Position numbers and translations under genes: made by a program. A stretch of 64,000 bases of DNA from Streptomyces sp. NBC_01314 (lineage in GTDB: Bacteria > Actinomycetota > Actinomycetes > Streptomycetales > Streptomycetaceae): NCBI RefSeq assembly GCF_041435215.1, contig NZ_CP108394.1, positions 10,416,001-10,480,000 of the forward strand. Direction: 5' to 3'. Shown in pieces: positions 1 through 8,809 of the stretch. How positions within the stretch are numbered: the stretch's first letter is position 1; the number at the start of each line of letters is the position of its first letter. The notes under the pieces were generated by a model. That model ran no database searches and was not told the origin of the DNA. It saw only the letters and a list, made by a program, of their open reading frames with translations.

Positions 1-354
1 CACACCGGTGATCCGGAGACGGGAAACTGCGTCATCGAGGTGGGACTTCCGCGGGACAACCGTGAGGGCGGTTCGCCTTGGCTTGATGGGACGACCGAGA
101 TCCACAATGATCTCCAGTCGGGCCTTCCGGCTCCGCGATCGGCCGTGGACGAGCTTGTGGTGCACGGGGAGCTGCCCGAAAAGGGCCCCTCAGATCAAGA
201 CCACGAGCTGGCGTCTGAAACGGATTCCGACGAGGACCGTACCGCTGAAGAGGAGACACCCAAGGCACCTGATCACACTGACCTCAAGGAGAACGATCTG
301 CCGCTTCGTCGGCGCACCGAAGACACGCGCGAAGAGCGCGAGAACACAGACTGA
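1..354 (+). CDS. C-terminal part of an unidentified acidic protein (5' end outside window)
   Basis: An open frame enters the window at base 1 and ends at a TGA at 352-354, giving about 117 residues with no stop. The last 60 residues are rich in Asp, Glu, Lys and Arg (short motifs such as SDQDHE and EDRTAEEE), which suggests a disordered charged tail. The stop lies only 7 bases before the ATG of the XRE/ImmA gene, so the two are probably co-transcribed. I do not recognise the family. An internal ATG at 40 could start a 104-residue protein, but the frame is already open upstream, so a partial larger gene is more likely. Confidence 0.5.
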   Translation, partial: HTGDPETGNCVIEVGLPRDNREGGSPWLDGTTEIHNDLQSGLPAPRSAVDELVVHGELPEKGPSDQDHELASETDSDEDRTAEEETPKAPDHTDLKENDLPLRRRTEDTREERENTD

Positions 355-361
355 GAAATTC

Positions 362-1525
362 ATGCCGACACCGCCCCGAGGATCGAGAGGCGCTGAGCTC
401 GCCTCCCGTTCCTTCGAACCCGAAGCTCTGACCACGGCTCGTCAGCTTCGAGGGCTCCGCAAGAATGAGCTTGCCAAGCAGGTTGGGCTCACGCCAGCAG
501 CGGTCAGTCAGTACGAGCTGGGCCAGAGTCGGCCTTCAAGCACGGTCGTTGCCCAGTTGGCCATGGCATTGGGAGTGCCCGCCACTTTCTTCGCCACGGG
601 GCACCCGCATCCAACGGTGCCCAGTGCCGCCCACTTTCGAAGCCTCAGGGCGACGACGCAACTTCAACGGGATCAGGCCGTCGCGTTCGGCAAGATCGTC
701 TGGCGGCTGGTGACGACCGTCGAGCACTACGTGGAACTCCCCCCTGCGGCCCTGCCGCGCCTGGCTCTGTCGGCTGAGCCGAGCAGAGCGGACATCGTGG
801 CCGTTGCCCGCGAGGCTCGCGAGGCCATGGGGGTGCCCAGCGGCCCGATCCCGCATGTGACACGACTACTCGAAGCCCATGGCGCCGTGGTCTTGGAGCT
901 TCCTGAGATGTCCAAACGAGTGGACGCCTTCTCGCACTGGTACGGGAGCAGGCCACTGGTCTTCCGGAACCCTGCCAAGAACGACAAGGCTCGATCCCGC
1001 TTCGACGCAGCGCACGAGGCCGGGCACTTGGTCATGCACCTTGACGCCGAGCCCGGGAGCAGGATCGGCGAGAACCAGGCCCACGACTTCGCGGCTGAAT
1101 TTCTGATGCCAAGCGCCGAGATCCTCGCGGAGCTGCCGAAGAGGCTGGACTGGGAGGCGCTGTACGCCCTGAAGCGGCGGTGGGGCACTTCCCTGAAAGC
1201 CCTCGTCTACCGCGCCCACGCCCTCGGTGCCTTTCGGGAGACAACGCACAAGCGCGCCATGATGATGCTCTCTCAGCACGGCGACCCCGAGCCTTGTGAC
1301 CTCGGCCCTCGTGAAGCACCTCTCCTCCTCGAAAAGGCGGTCCACCTTTGCGAGGAGACCGGCATTTCGTTCGACAACCTTGTCGCCCGCTCGGGCTTGC
1401 CCTTCGAGCTTGCAAACGAGGTCTACGCCACGGCGACGATGACGAGGCCACGCCTTGCGTTGGATGTATCCGAGGAAGACACAAAGCCGGCCGCTCCTGA
1501 GGTGCTCACGCTATTCCCGAGTTGA
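362..1525 (+). CDS. XRE-family HTH regulator with ImmA/IrrE metallopeptidase domain
   Basis: This 387-residue protein pairs an N-terminal helix-turn-helix (about residues 20-75, with KNELAKQVGLTPAAVSQYE) with an ImmA/IrrE-type zinc peptidase domain carrying HEAGH at residues 218-222. In known members the peptidase half cleaves a partner repressor in response to stress or DNA damage, while the HTH half binds DNA. The frame stays open upstream to base 8, but the ATG at 362 directly follows the stop of the preceding gene and starts the recognisable protein; the upstream part is probably a shadow of that gene. Such fused regulators are common on mobile elements and as general stress regulators. 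The target is unknown; the upstream acidic protein is a candidate substrate by position only. Confidence 0.8.
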   Translation: MPTPPRGSRGAELASRSFEPEALTTARQLRGLRKNELAKQVGLTPAAVSQYELGQSRPSSTVVAQLAMALGVPATFFATGHPHPTVPSAAHFRSLRATTQLQRDQAVAFGKIVWRLVTTVEHYVELPPAALPRLALSAEPSRADIVAVAREAREAMGVPSGPIPHVTRLLEAHGAVVLELPEMSKRVDAFSHWYGSRPLVFRNPAKNDKARSRFDAAHEAGHLVMHLDAEPGSRIGENQAHDFAAEFLMPSAEILAELPKRLDWEALYALKRRWGTSLKALVYRAHALGAFRETTHKRAMMMLSQHGDPEPCDLGPREAPLLLEKAVHLCEETGISFDNLVARSGLPFELANEVYATATMTRPRLALDVSEEDTKPAAPEVLTLFPS

Positions 1526-1577
1526 TCATCTGCCCGCCGCATGGGCAAGGGGACGCTGCTGGTCACCTTCTCCCTGA

Positions 1578-2105
1578 TCAGGCTAGCTCTGTGGCCAAGG
1601 ACCGGAGCGCTGGGACGAGTTCGGGGTGGTCTCCGCGTGAGGTTGACTGGAGGAGTTCGGTCATGACGATGATCTGTGCGACGCGTCCGGGTTCTGTCTT
1701 GAGGATGGGGAAGGTATCCCGGACTTGCTGGGCGAATGCGGGTACGAGCAGGGAGTACGCAAGGATCATGGCGGCGTCGTAGCCGACGGAGGCCTGGCCG
1801 AAGCCTTCCCAGTCGAGCAGGTAGGGGGTCGCGCGAGTGAGGTTGGCGGGGTGCAGATCACCGTGCGCCGTGGCCCATTCCGTGATCCGTGGGCCGGGTA
1901 TACCGAGAAACCGAGGGACGTTGCGGTCCACCCACTCCTGGCGTACGGCTACGCGGTCCGTGGCGATGCTGCCCACGTACTCCAGGTCTGTTCGCAGCGA
2001 CGACCACCATTGAGTGGGTGGGTCCAGGTGGGTGTGTAGGACGGGGTCGGTGGAGCAGGCGGACTCCTCGAGGTACTGGTGGCCTCGTGCCCCCTGGCCC
2101 TGATT
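1578..2105 (-). pseudogene. N-terminally truncated aminoglycoside phosphotransferase-like relic
   Basis: Only the C-terminal half of an APH-fold kinase can be read. It contains the catalytic loop HGDLHPANL (Brenner motif HxDxxxxN) followed by LDWEGFG, the metal-binding DxD-like position. The segment before it lacks a nucleotide-binding lobe, and the open frame simply continues into the antisense of the PPDK gene, so the start is missing. The intact PPDK stop codon marks the break. I read this as a truncated leftover at the boundary between resident chromosome and the island that follows. A short internal GTG-started product is possible but would lack the ATP lobe. Confidence 0.6.
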
Positions 2106-4792
2106 CACCCGATGTCGCTGGTCCTGGTGGAGGTAAGGGCCGCTCGTCCGGCCTCCAGCCTGGCGGCCGGGATCCGGAAGGGCGAGCAGGAGACGTAGTC
2201 GAGGCCCGCCCGGTGGAAGAAGTGGATGGACTCGGGGTCGCCGCCGTGTTCGCCGCACACCCCGGTCTCCAGCCGCGGGTTGACGGCACGCCCCGCTTCG
2301 ACGGCGAGTTCCACGAGTTTGCCGACGCCTTCCTGGTCGAGGGACTCGAACGGCGACACGGTGAAGATCCCGCTCTTCAGGTACAGCGGGAAGAAGGAGG
2401 CCTCCGCGTCGTCGCGGGACAGTCCCCATGTCGTCTGCGTCAGGTCGTTCGTGCCGAAGGAGAAGAAGTCGGCGGCCTCGGCGATGCGTCCGGCGGTGAG
2501 TGCGGCGCGCGGCAGCTCGATCATCGTGCCGATCGGGCAGTCCAGGGCCAGCCCCGACTCCGCGGCGACGTCGGCGAGTACGCGCTCCGCCTCCGTGCGG
2601 GCCAGGCGTAGTTCCTCGACTGTTCCGACCAGCGGGATCATGATCTCGGCGTGTGGGCGGCCACCGTCACGCAGTCGCTGGACGACGGCCTCGGCGATCG
2701 CCCGTACCTGCATCGCGACCAGGCCGGGGACAGCCAGGCCGAGACGTACGCCGCGCAGGCCCAGCATCGGATTCTGCTCGTGCAAACGCTCGACGGCGTC
2801 GAGCAACTCGCGGTCGTGGACGTCCGGATGGGTGGCGCTCGCCAGGCGGACGGCCAGTTCCGTACGGTCGGGCAGGAACTCGTGCAGCGGCGGGTCGAGG
2901 AGGCGGATGGTCACCGGCAGCCCGTCCATGGCCTTCAGGATCCCGGTGAAGTCCGCACGCTGAAGTGGCAGAAGGGCCGACAGGGCCCGCTCACGCGCGG
3001 AGTCGTCGCGGGCCAGGATCATTGCCTCGACCAGCGCCCTGCGTTCGCCGAGGAACATGTGCTCGGTACGGCACAGGCCGATGCCCTGCGCTCCCAGCCG
3101 TCGCGCACGCTCGGCATCCTCGGGGGTGTCAGCATTGGCTCGGACGTCGAGGCGGCGTACGGAGTCGGCATGGGCGAGGGAAACCAGCACCGCTTCCGTC
3201 AGGGGGCCAGTGGCGGTTCCGGTCTCCAGCACGCGCCCCACGTCGGACGCCGTGAGCGGCAGCGCACCAACGTGGACCGTTCCCGCCGTGCCGTCCACGG
3301 AGACCGTGTCGCCCTCCCGGATCACAGTGCCCGAGGAGGTGGTGAGTCGGCGTGCGACGGGGTCGACGGTGAGTGACTCGGCGCCGCAGACGCACACCTT
3401 GCCCATGCCTCGTGCGACGACGGCGGCGTGGCTCGTCTTTCCGCCGCGGCTGGTCAGGACCGCTTGGGCGGCGATCATTCCCGGGAGGTCGTCGGGGGTG
3501 GTCTCCCTGCGGACCAGGACGACCGGCTCCCCGGCCGCGGCCCGCCGTACGGCCGTCGCGGAGTCGAAGACGACGGCGCCGACCGCCGCGCCCGGCGAGG
3601 CGGGGACACCCCGGGCGAGGGGCAGGTCTGTGGGGCGCGCCTCGAAGCGGGGGAACATCAGCCGGGTCAGCTCGGCGCCGCCCACGCGGACCAGCGCCTC
3701 GTCCGCCGTGATGGTCTTCTCCTCGCACAGGTCATGGGCGATGCGGAAGACGGCCTCGGCGGTGCGCTTGCCGACGCGGGTCTGCAGGATCCACAGCCGA
3801 CCGCGTTCGACGGTGAACTCGACGTCGCACAGGTCGCGGTAGTGCCGCTCCAACATCCGCAGCTGGTCACGGAGTTCGACATACGCGCGCGGGTCGAGGG
3901 TCTTCAGCTCGTCCAGCGGCACGGCGTCGCGCACGCCGGCGACGACGTCCTCGCCCTGGGCGTCGGGCAGGTAGTCGCCGTACATGTCGGGGGCACCGGT
4001 GGCCGGGTCGCGGGTGAACGCGACGCCGGTACCGGAGTCCGGGCCGAGGTTGCCGAAGACCATCGCCTGGATGTTGACGGCGGTGCCGAGGTCGTCGGGG
4101 ATGTGCTCGCGCCTGCGGTAGACCCGGGCCCGTTCGCCGTTCCAGGAGTCGAAGACCGCGCGGATCGCCCGGTACAACTGCTCGACGGGGTCCTGCGGGA
4201 AGTCCTCGCCCGTCTCACGGCGGATGAGTGTCCTGAACTCATCGGTGAGGAGAACGAGTTCGTGGGCGTCCAGATCGTGGTCGTCGGTGACCGCGCGCCG
4301 TGCCTTGCGTTGGGCGATGGCCTGTTCGAACAAGGCGCCGTCCACGCCCATCACCGTACGGCCGAACATCTGCACAAGGCGTCGGTAGGAGTCCCAGGCG
4401 AACCTCTCCTGCCCGGAGGTCTTGGCAAGTCCGGCGACCGAGTCGTCGTTCAGGCCGACGTCGAGGATCGTCTCCATCATCCCGGGCATCGAGAAACGGG
4501 CTCCGGATCGTACGGACACGAGCAGCGGGTCGTCCGGTGCTCCGAGGCCGCGGCCCATGGTGCGCTCCAGCACTGCCAGGGCCCGGGCCGTCTCGATGGC
4601 CATTTCGGGCGGTTCCTCGCCGGTCGACAGATAGGCCTTGCATGCCTCGGTCGTCACGGTGAAGCCCGGCGGCACGGGAAGTCCGAGCCGGGTCATCTCG
4701 GCCAGGCCGGCTCCCTTGCCGCCGAGCAGGCCTGCCATCTCACGGTTGCCCTCGGCGAATCCGTACACGTACTGCGTCGGTACGTTCGTCAT
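2105..4792 (-). CDS. ppdK: Pyruvate, phosphate dikinase
   Basis: An 895-residue protein, the usual length for PPDK, which interconverts pyruvate, ATP and Pi with PEP, AMP and PPi. The N-terminal nucleotide-binding domain carries GGKGAGLAEM near residue 24. The swivelling phosphohistidine domain has SRGGKTSHAA, with the catalytic His at residue 455. The C-terminal TIM barrel contains GVCGEHGGDP, with the acid/base Cys at residue 846. A GAGAGG site lies just upstream of the ATG. It follows the acyl-carrier-protein gene after a 231-base spacer in the same direction and may have its own promoter there. In streptomycetes and mycobacteria PPDK is linked to hypoxic or PPi-based metabolism, fitting the neighbouring genes. 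Confidence 0.95.
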   Translation of the reverse strand: MTNVPTQYVYGFAEGNREMAGLLGGKGAGLAEMTRLGLPVPPGFTVTTEACKAYLSTGEEPPEMAIETARALAVLERTMGRGLGAPDDPLLVSVRSGARFSMPGMMETILDVGLNDDSVAGLAKTSGQERFAWDSYRRLVQMFGRTVMGVDGALFEQAIAQRKARRAVTDDHDLDAHELVLLTDEFRTLIRRETGEDFPQDPVEQLYRAIRAVFDSWNGERARVYRRREHIPDDLGTAVNIQAMVFGNLGPDSGTGVAFTRDPATGAPDMYGDYLPDAQGEDVVAGVRDAVPLDELKTLDPRAYVELRDQLRMLERHYRDLCDVEFTVERGRLWILQTRVGKRTAEAVFRIAHDLCEEKTITADEALVRVGGAELTRLMFPRFEARPTDLPLARGVPASPGAAVGAVVFDSATAVRRAAAGEPVVLVRRETTPDDLPGMIAAQAVLTSRGGKTSHAAVVARGMGKVCVCGAESLTVDPVARRLTTSSGTVIREGDTVSVDGTAGTVHVGALPLTASDVGRVLETGTATGPLTEAVLVSLAHADSVRRLDVRANADTPEDAERARRLGAQGIGLCRTEHMFLGERRALVEAMILARDDSARERALSALLPLQRADFTGILKAMDGLPVTIRLLDPPLHEFLPDRTELAVRLASATHPDVHDRELLDAVERLHEQNPMLGLRGVRLGLAVPGLVAMQVRAIAEAVVQRLRDGGRPHAEIMIPLVGTVEELRLARTEAERVLADVAAESGLALDCPIGTMIELPRAALTAGRIAEAADFFSFGTNDLTQTTWGLSRDDAEASFFPLYLKSGIFTVSPFESLDQEGVGKLVELAVEAGRAVNPRLETGVCGEHGGDPESIHFFHRAGLDYVSCSPFRIPAARLEAGRAALTSTRTSDIG

Positions 4793-5023
4793 GGCTGCGA
4801 CCTCTCACTGGTGGCGGACGACGGCCACTGGGCGGCCGACGTGCATGGCGGCATGGGTGACGGGGCCGGTGGGTGGATCCGTCGGCCACTCGGCGAGGCG
4901 GAGGTCGGGTCAGTACGGCTGGTCCATGTCACGCGATCACGACACCCTTCATCACCAGGGGCCTTGTCAAGGAGCGCACTTCGGCGATGACAGAGGCGCG
5001 CGGTCCGGCCCGTCCGTGCCACC

Positions 5024-5269
5024 TCACCGCGTGCCGGCGACGAGGAAGTCGGCGCAGCCGGACAGCGTGGTGAGTTGGGGCGTGTCCTCGTCCTCGATAC
5101 GGAGCCCGGTCCGCTCGCTGAGGACTTCCACGAAACTCAGGAAGTCCAGCGAGTCCATCTCCAGAGCGTCGCGGAACGGGTCATCGGGCCCCAGAGTGGT
5201 GAAGTCGGCATCGGGGACGACGCCGGCGATGGACTCCTTGACCGTGGCCAGTGCTTCGGTTCGGTTCAC
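5024..5269 (-). CDS. Stand-alone acyl carrier protein
   Basis: An 81-residue acidic protein with the phosphopantetheine attachment motif EMDSLDF (Ser at about residue 40), the hallmark of acyl carrier proteins. It begins with ATG at 5269 and overlaps the 3' end of the E2 gene by 4 bases, so it is translationally coupled to the pyruvate-dehydrogenase-type operon and not to fatty-acid synthase genes. ACPs beside E1/E2 genes are known from some actinobacteria, where an acetyl or acyl group made by the dehydrogenase complex may be delivered to a carrier protein. That role is inferred here. No ketosynthase is visible nearby. Confidence 0.9.
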   Translation of the reverse strand: MNRTEALATVKESIAGVVPDADFTTLGPDDPFRDALEMDSLDFLSFVEVLSERTGLRIEDEDTPQLTTLSGCADFLVAGTR

Positions 5270-6702
5270 AGCTGCTCCGGGTTCTGCAGGAGGCGGTCGA
5301 CCGCCGTCAGGTAACGTGCTCCGACGGCGCCGTCCGTCGCGCGGTGGTCTGCTGACAGAGTGGTGGTGACCACCGGGCGTACGCCCAGCAGGCCGTCGAC
5401 AGCGCAGGGCCGGTCGACGACCCGGCCGAAGCCGACCAGGGCCACTTGGGGCGGGTAGATCACGCCGAAGACGGCTTCCACCCCCTGATCGCCCAGGTTG
5501 GTGACCGTGATGGTGGAGTCGGCCACTTCGGATCCTCGCAGCCTGCCGGTACGGGCGCGGGCGACCAGGTCCTTCAAGGTGGTCATCAGCTTCGGGAGTT
5601 CGAGGGTGTCGGCGTCGTGCAGCGCGGGGGCGACGAGCCCGCCGCCGCGCAGGGAGACCGCCACGCCGAGATGTACTCCGTCGCCCGCCGTGAAGCGGTC
5701 GTCGGTCCAGAAGCCGTTGAGTTCGGGGGCCTCCCGGGCCGCGCGGGCCGCCGCCTTGAGCAACAGGGCTGCGGGAAGCAGCCGTTCGCCGACCGGGCTG
5801 CGCCGGTTGTGCTCGTGCAGCCAGTTCATGGCGGTGGCCATGTCGATGGTCGTGGACAGGTAGTAGTGCGGGATGTCCCGGTTGGCGCGGGTCATCAGTC
5901 CGGCGATCGCCTGGCGCATCGCGGCCGCCCGGTCGTCGGTGGGACGTACCGGGGCGGCGATGTGGCGTGTGGGTGAGGCCTCGGTCGCCGGGCCCGGTGC
6001 CGCGCCCCGCACGTCGGTGGCGCGGACGGCACCGTCCTTGCCGGTTCCCGTCACGGCGGTCAGGTCGATGTCCAGTTCGGCGGCGAGCCGCCGGGCGAGC
6101 GGAGTGGTCCGTACGCGCGACGACGGAGCGACGGCCCTGGAGGCCGCGGCCGCTCCCTCGATGTCTGAGCGTGTGACACGCCCTCCGGGCCCGGACCCCT
6201 GGAGGGTCTCCAGGTCGACGCCGCTGCGCTCCGCGAGGTGGCGGAGCAAGGGGCCTGCCTCGGTGTGTTGTCCGTGGTCCTGGGCGTCGGAGGGTACCGG
6301 GACCCGAGCGGGTTCGGGCCGGGCAGGTTCGGGCCGGATGGGTTCGGCTGGAGCGGGGGGTGTCGCGCGCTTCGGCGTCGGCCGGGGCGGTCGTTTCTTC
6401 TCGGTCGCCCCGGGTTCTCCGCGCCTCTCACGCTGCTTGGGCTCTTCGCGCTTCTCGCGCTCTTCCGCCGTCGGCTCGATCAGTGCGAGCGCCGTGCCGA
6501 CCGGCACCGTCGTACCCGGCTCGACGAGCAGCCTCCCCATCGTCCCGGTCTCGAAGCACTCCACCTCGATCGTGGACTTCGCGGTTTCCACGACCGCGAC
6601 GGGATCGCCCTTCCGGACCGGGGCACCGGGCTGAACCAGCCACTCCAGGAGCGTGCCCTCGTCCATGTCGGCGCCCAGGGACGGCATGGTGAACTCGGCC
6701 AT
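5266..6702 (-). CDS. pdhC: Dihydrolipoamide acyltransferase (E2) of a 2-oxoacid dehydrogenase complex
   Basis: A 478-residue E2. An N-terminal lipoyl domain (residues 1-77) has its attachment Lys at residue 42 in VETAKST. A charged, Pro-rich linker follows (80-148). Two successive peripheral-subunit-binding domains then appear (about 150-184, PLLRHLAERSGVDL, and about 200-234, PLARRLAAELDIDL). The C-terminal catalytic domain ends with ADHRATDGA, active-site His at 453. It moves the acyl group from E1 to CoA. The start at 6702 gives MAEFTMPSLG, the standard beginning of a lipoyl domain; the longer reading overlaps E1beta. It lies 2 bases after the E1beta stop. A single binding domain is the norm in this family, so the doubled domain is unusual. 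No E3 gene is in the window. Confidence 0.93.
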   Translation of the reverse strand: MAEFTMPSLGADMDEGTLLEWLVQPGAPVRKGDPVAVVETAKSTIEVECFETGTMGRLLVEPGTTVPVGTALALIEPTAEEREKREEPKQRERRGEPGATEKKRPPRPTPKRATPPAPAEPIRPEPARPEPARVPVPSDAQDHGQHTEAGPLLRHLAERSGVDLETLQGSGPGGRVTRSDIEGAAAASRAVAPSSRVRTTPLARRLAAELDIDLTAVTGTGKDGAVRATDVRGAAPGPATEASPTRHIAAPVRPTDDRAAAMRQAIAGLMTRANRDIPHYYLSTTIDMATAMNWLHEHNRRSPVGERLLPAALLLKAAARAAREAPELNGFWTDDRFTAGDGVHLGVAVSLRGGGLVAPALHDADTLELPKLMTTLKDLVARARTGRLRGSEVADSTITVTNLGDQGVEAVFGVIYPPQVALVGFGRVVDRPCAVDGLLGVRPVVTTTLSADHRATDGAVGARYLTAVDRLLQNPEQL

Positions 6703-6704
6703 GG

Positions 6705-7700
6705 TCAGTCCACCGCCCGGTGCGCCGCAGCCACGATGTCGGAGGTCTGCGGCAGGGCCGCCTCCTCCAGTTGCCGGGCGTACGGAATGGGGACCTCCGC
6801 GCTGCACACCCGCTCCACGGGGGCGTCCAGTTCATAGAACGACCGCTCGGCGATGCGGGCGGACACCTCCGCGGCGAGGCTGCCGGTGCGCCACGCCTCG
6901 TCGATGATCACCGCACGGTGGGTACGGGCCACGGAGGCGGTGATGGTCGCGTCGTCGAGGGGTCGGAGCGTGCGCAGGTCGATCACCTCGGCGTCGATGC
7001 CGTCGGCGGCCAGCTCGTCCGCCGCGGCGAGGGTCTTTGGCAGCGAACCGCCGTACGTGATCAGGGAGATGTCCGTGCCGGGCCTGCGGATCGCGGCGTG
7101 GTCCAGATCTACTGGGGCGGCGGGCGGCGCGAGTTCACCGGAGGCGTTGTAGAGGCTTCCGTGTTCGAAGATCAGCACCGGGTCGGGGTCTGCCAGCGCT
7201 GGGGCAAGCATGTGGCGTGCGTCTTCGAGGGTCGCCGGAGCCACCACACGGATGCCGGGGATGTGTGCGTACCAGCCCTCCAGGCTGTGGGAATGCTGGG
7301 CGGCGAGCTGGCGTCCCGCGCCCGTCGTCATGCGGATCACCAGGGGTACAGGCAGCTGGCCGCCCGACATGTGCAGCAGCGTGGCGGCGTTGTTGAGGAT
7401 CTGGTCGAGGGCGAGCAGGCTGAAGTTGACGGTCATGATCTCGACGACCGGCCGCATCCCGGCCAGGGCCGCGCCGATCCCGGCACCCACGAACGCGGAC
7501 TCCGACAGTGGGGTGTCGCGGACCCGTTCCGGCCCGAACTCCTCCAGCAGGCCGAGGCTGACCCCGAAGCATCCGCCGTACCGGCCGACGTCCTCCCCCA
7601 TCAGGAAGACACGGTCGTCGGACCGCATGGCCTCCCGCAGAGCCTCCCGCATCGCCTCTCGGTAGGTCGTCTTCTGCTCCTGCGGCTGTCCGGCGCCCAT
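6705..7700 (-). CDS. pdhB: Pyruvate/2-oxoacid dehydrogenase E1 beta subunit
   Basis: A 331-residue transketolase-like beta subunit. It shows the conserved [10 protein letters not shown] segment near residue 34, DTPLSE near 62 and the C-terminal transketolase domain with DLRTLRPLD. It forms an alpha2beta2 E1 with the product of the gene just upstream, decarboxylating a 2-oxoacid on thiamine diphosphate and reductively acylating the E2 lipoyl group. The ATG at 7700 follows the E1alpha stop by 2 bases. Sequence alone does not separate pyruvate from branched-chain 2-oxoacids or acetoin as substrate; the PPDK and acyl-CoA synthetase neighbours favour pyruvate. Confidence 0.92.
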   Translation of the reverse strand: MGAGQPQEQKTTYREAMREALREAMRSDDRVFLMGEDVGRYGGCFGVSLGLLEEFGPERVRDTPLSESAFVGAGIGAALAGMRPVVEIMTVNFSLLALDQILNNAATLLHMSGGQLPVPLVIRMTTGAGRQLAAQHSHSLEGWYAHIPGIRVVAPATLEDARHMLAPALADPDPVLIFEHGSLYNASGELAPPAAPVDLDHAAIRRPGTDISLITYGGSLPKTLAAADELAADGIDAEVIDLRTLRPLDDATITASVARTHRAVIIDEAWRTGSLAAEVSARIAERSFYELDAPVERVCSAEVPIPYARQLEEAALPQTSDIVAAAHRAVD

Positions 7701-7702
7701 GA

Positions 7703-8809
7703 TCAGCTCACCTCCGCCGAAGCGCTCGTGACATGGCGCAGCAGGTCTGCGACCGGCTCTTCGGGCGCCTCCTCGGCGGCTGTGACGGCGTGGGCGATCT
7801 CGTTGGTGACCCGGCGCTCGATCGCGGCGAGTTCCTTGTCGGCCGGCTCGCCGTCCTCGCGCATACGGTCCATGAGGCGGGTGATCGGGTCCCTGCCCTT
7901 CCACCGCTCGATCTCCGCCTTGTCCCGGTAGCGGTCCGGGTCGTACATGGAGTGGGCGCGGAAGCGGTAGGTGCGCAGTTCCAGGAAGTGGGGTCCGGCG
8001 CCTGCCCGGATGGCTTCGCAGGCCCGACGGGCGGCCTGTTCGACGGCCTCGACGTCCATGCCGTCCACGGCCCAGGCGACCATGCCGTAGGAGGCGGTGC
8101 GCATGGCCAGGTCGGTCTGTGCCTCGTGCCGTTCGATGCCGGTTCCCATGGCGTAGAGGTTGTTCTCGCAGACGAGCAGCAGGGGCAGGTTCCACAGGGC
8201 GGCGAGGTTCGCCGTCTCGTGGAACTCGCCCTCGGCGAAGGCCCCATCGCCGAAGAAGCAGCAGGTGACGCGGGGGTGTGCGCGCATGCGGTCGGCGAGG
8301 GCCAGACCGGCGGCCAGCGGGAGACCGCCGGCGACGATGGCGTTGCCGCCGTAGAAGCGGCGGCTCGCGTCGAACAGGTGCATGGACCCGCCGCGGCCTC
8401 CGCTGCAGCCGGTCGTCCTGCCGTACATCTCGGCCATGACGGCTTCGGCGGGGATGCCGCGGGCGAGCGCGTGGCCGTGCTCGCGGTACGTGGAGACGAC
8501 GGCGTCCTCGGGGTTCAGCGCCTCGTTGACGCCGACGGCGACGGCCTCCTCGCCGATGTAGAGGTGGACGAAGCCGCGGATCTCGGCGGCGCTGTACAAC
8601 TCGACGCACCGTTCCTCGAAGCGCCGGATGCGCAGCATCGCCTCCAGCAGGTCCACCCTGTGCCCGGTGGCCGACCGGTCGGTGGGACGCCTGGTCTTCG
8701 TGCTCTGCTTGTTCACCACGGCCTTCTTCGTGGCCTTCTTCTCGGGTTTCTTCGCGGACTTCGACGTCGGGGAGGTCTTCCCGGTGCGGGTGCCGCGGGC
8801 GGGGCTCAT
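7703..8809 (-). CDS. pdhA: Pyruvate/2-oxoacid dehydrogenase E1 alpha subunit
   Basis: A 368-residue alpha subunit with the thiamine-diphosphate motif [15 protein letters not shown] and the ENNLYAMGT segment, plus the phosphorylation-loop-like [15 protein letters not shown]. The first 45 residues form a Lys-rich tail ([12 protein letters not shown]) that is not part of the E1alpha fold and resembles actinobacterial histone-like tails; its purpose is unclear. The start overlaps the end of the acyl-CoA synthetase gene by 4 bases, so the operon reads synthetase, E1alpha, E1beta, E2, ACP. A later start that removes the Lys-rich tail cannot be excluded. Confidence 0.93.
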   Translation of the reverse strand: MSPARGTRTGKTSPTSKSAKKPEKKATKKAVVNKQSTKTRRPTDRSATGHRVDLLEAMLRIRRFEERCVELYSAAEIRGFVHLYIGEEAVAVGVNEALNPEDAVVSTYREHGHALARGIPAEAVMAEMYGRTTGCSGGRGGSMHLFDASRRFYGGNAIVAGGLPLAAGLALADRMRAHPRVTCCFFGDGAFAEGEFHETANLAALWNLPLLLVCENNLYAMGTGIERHEAQTDLAMRTASYGMVAWAVDGMDVEAVEQAARRACEAIRAGAGPHFLELRTYRFRAHSMYDPDRYRDKAEIERWKGRDPITRLMDRMREDGEPADKELAAIERRVTNEIAHAVTAAEEAPEEPVADLLRHVTSASAEVS

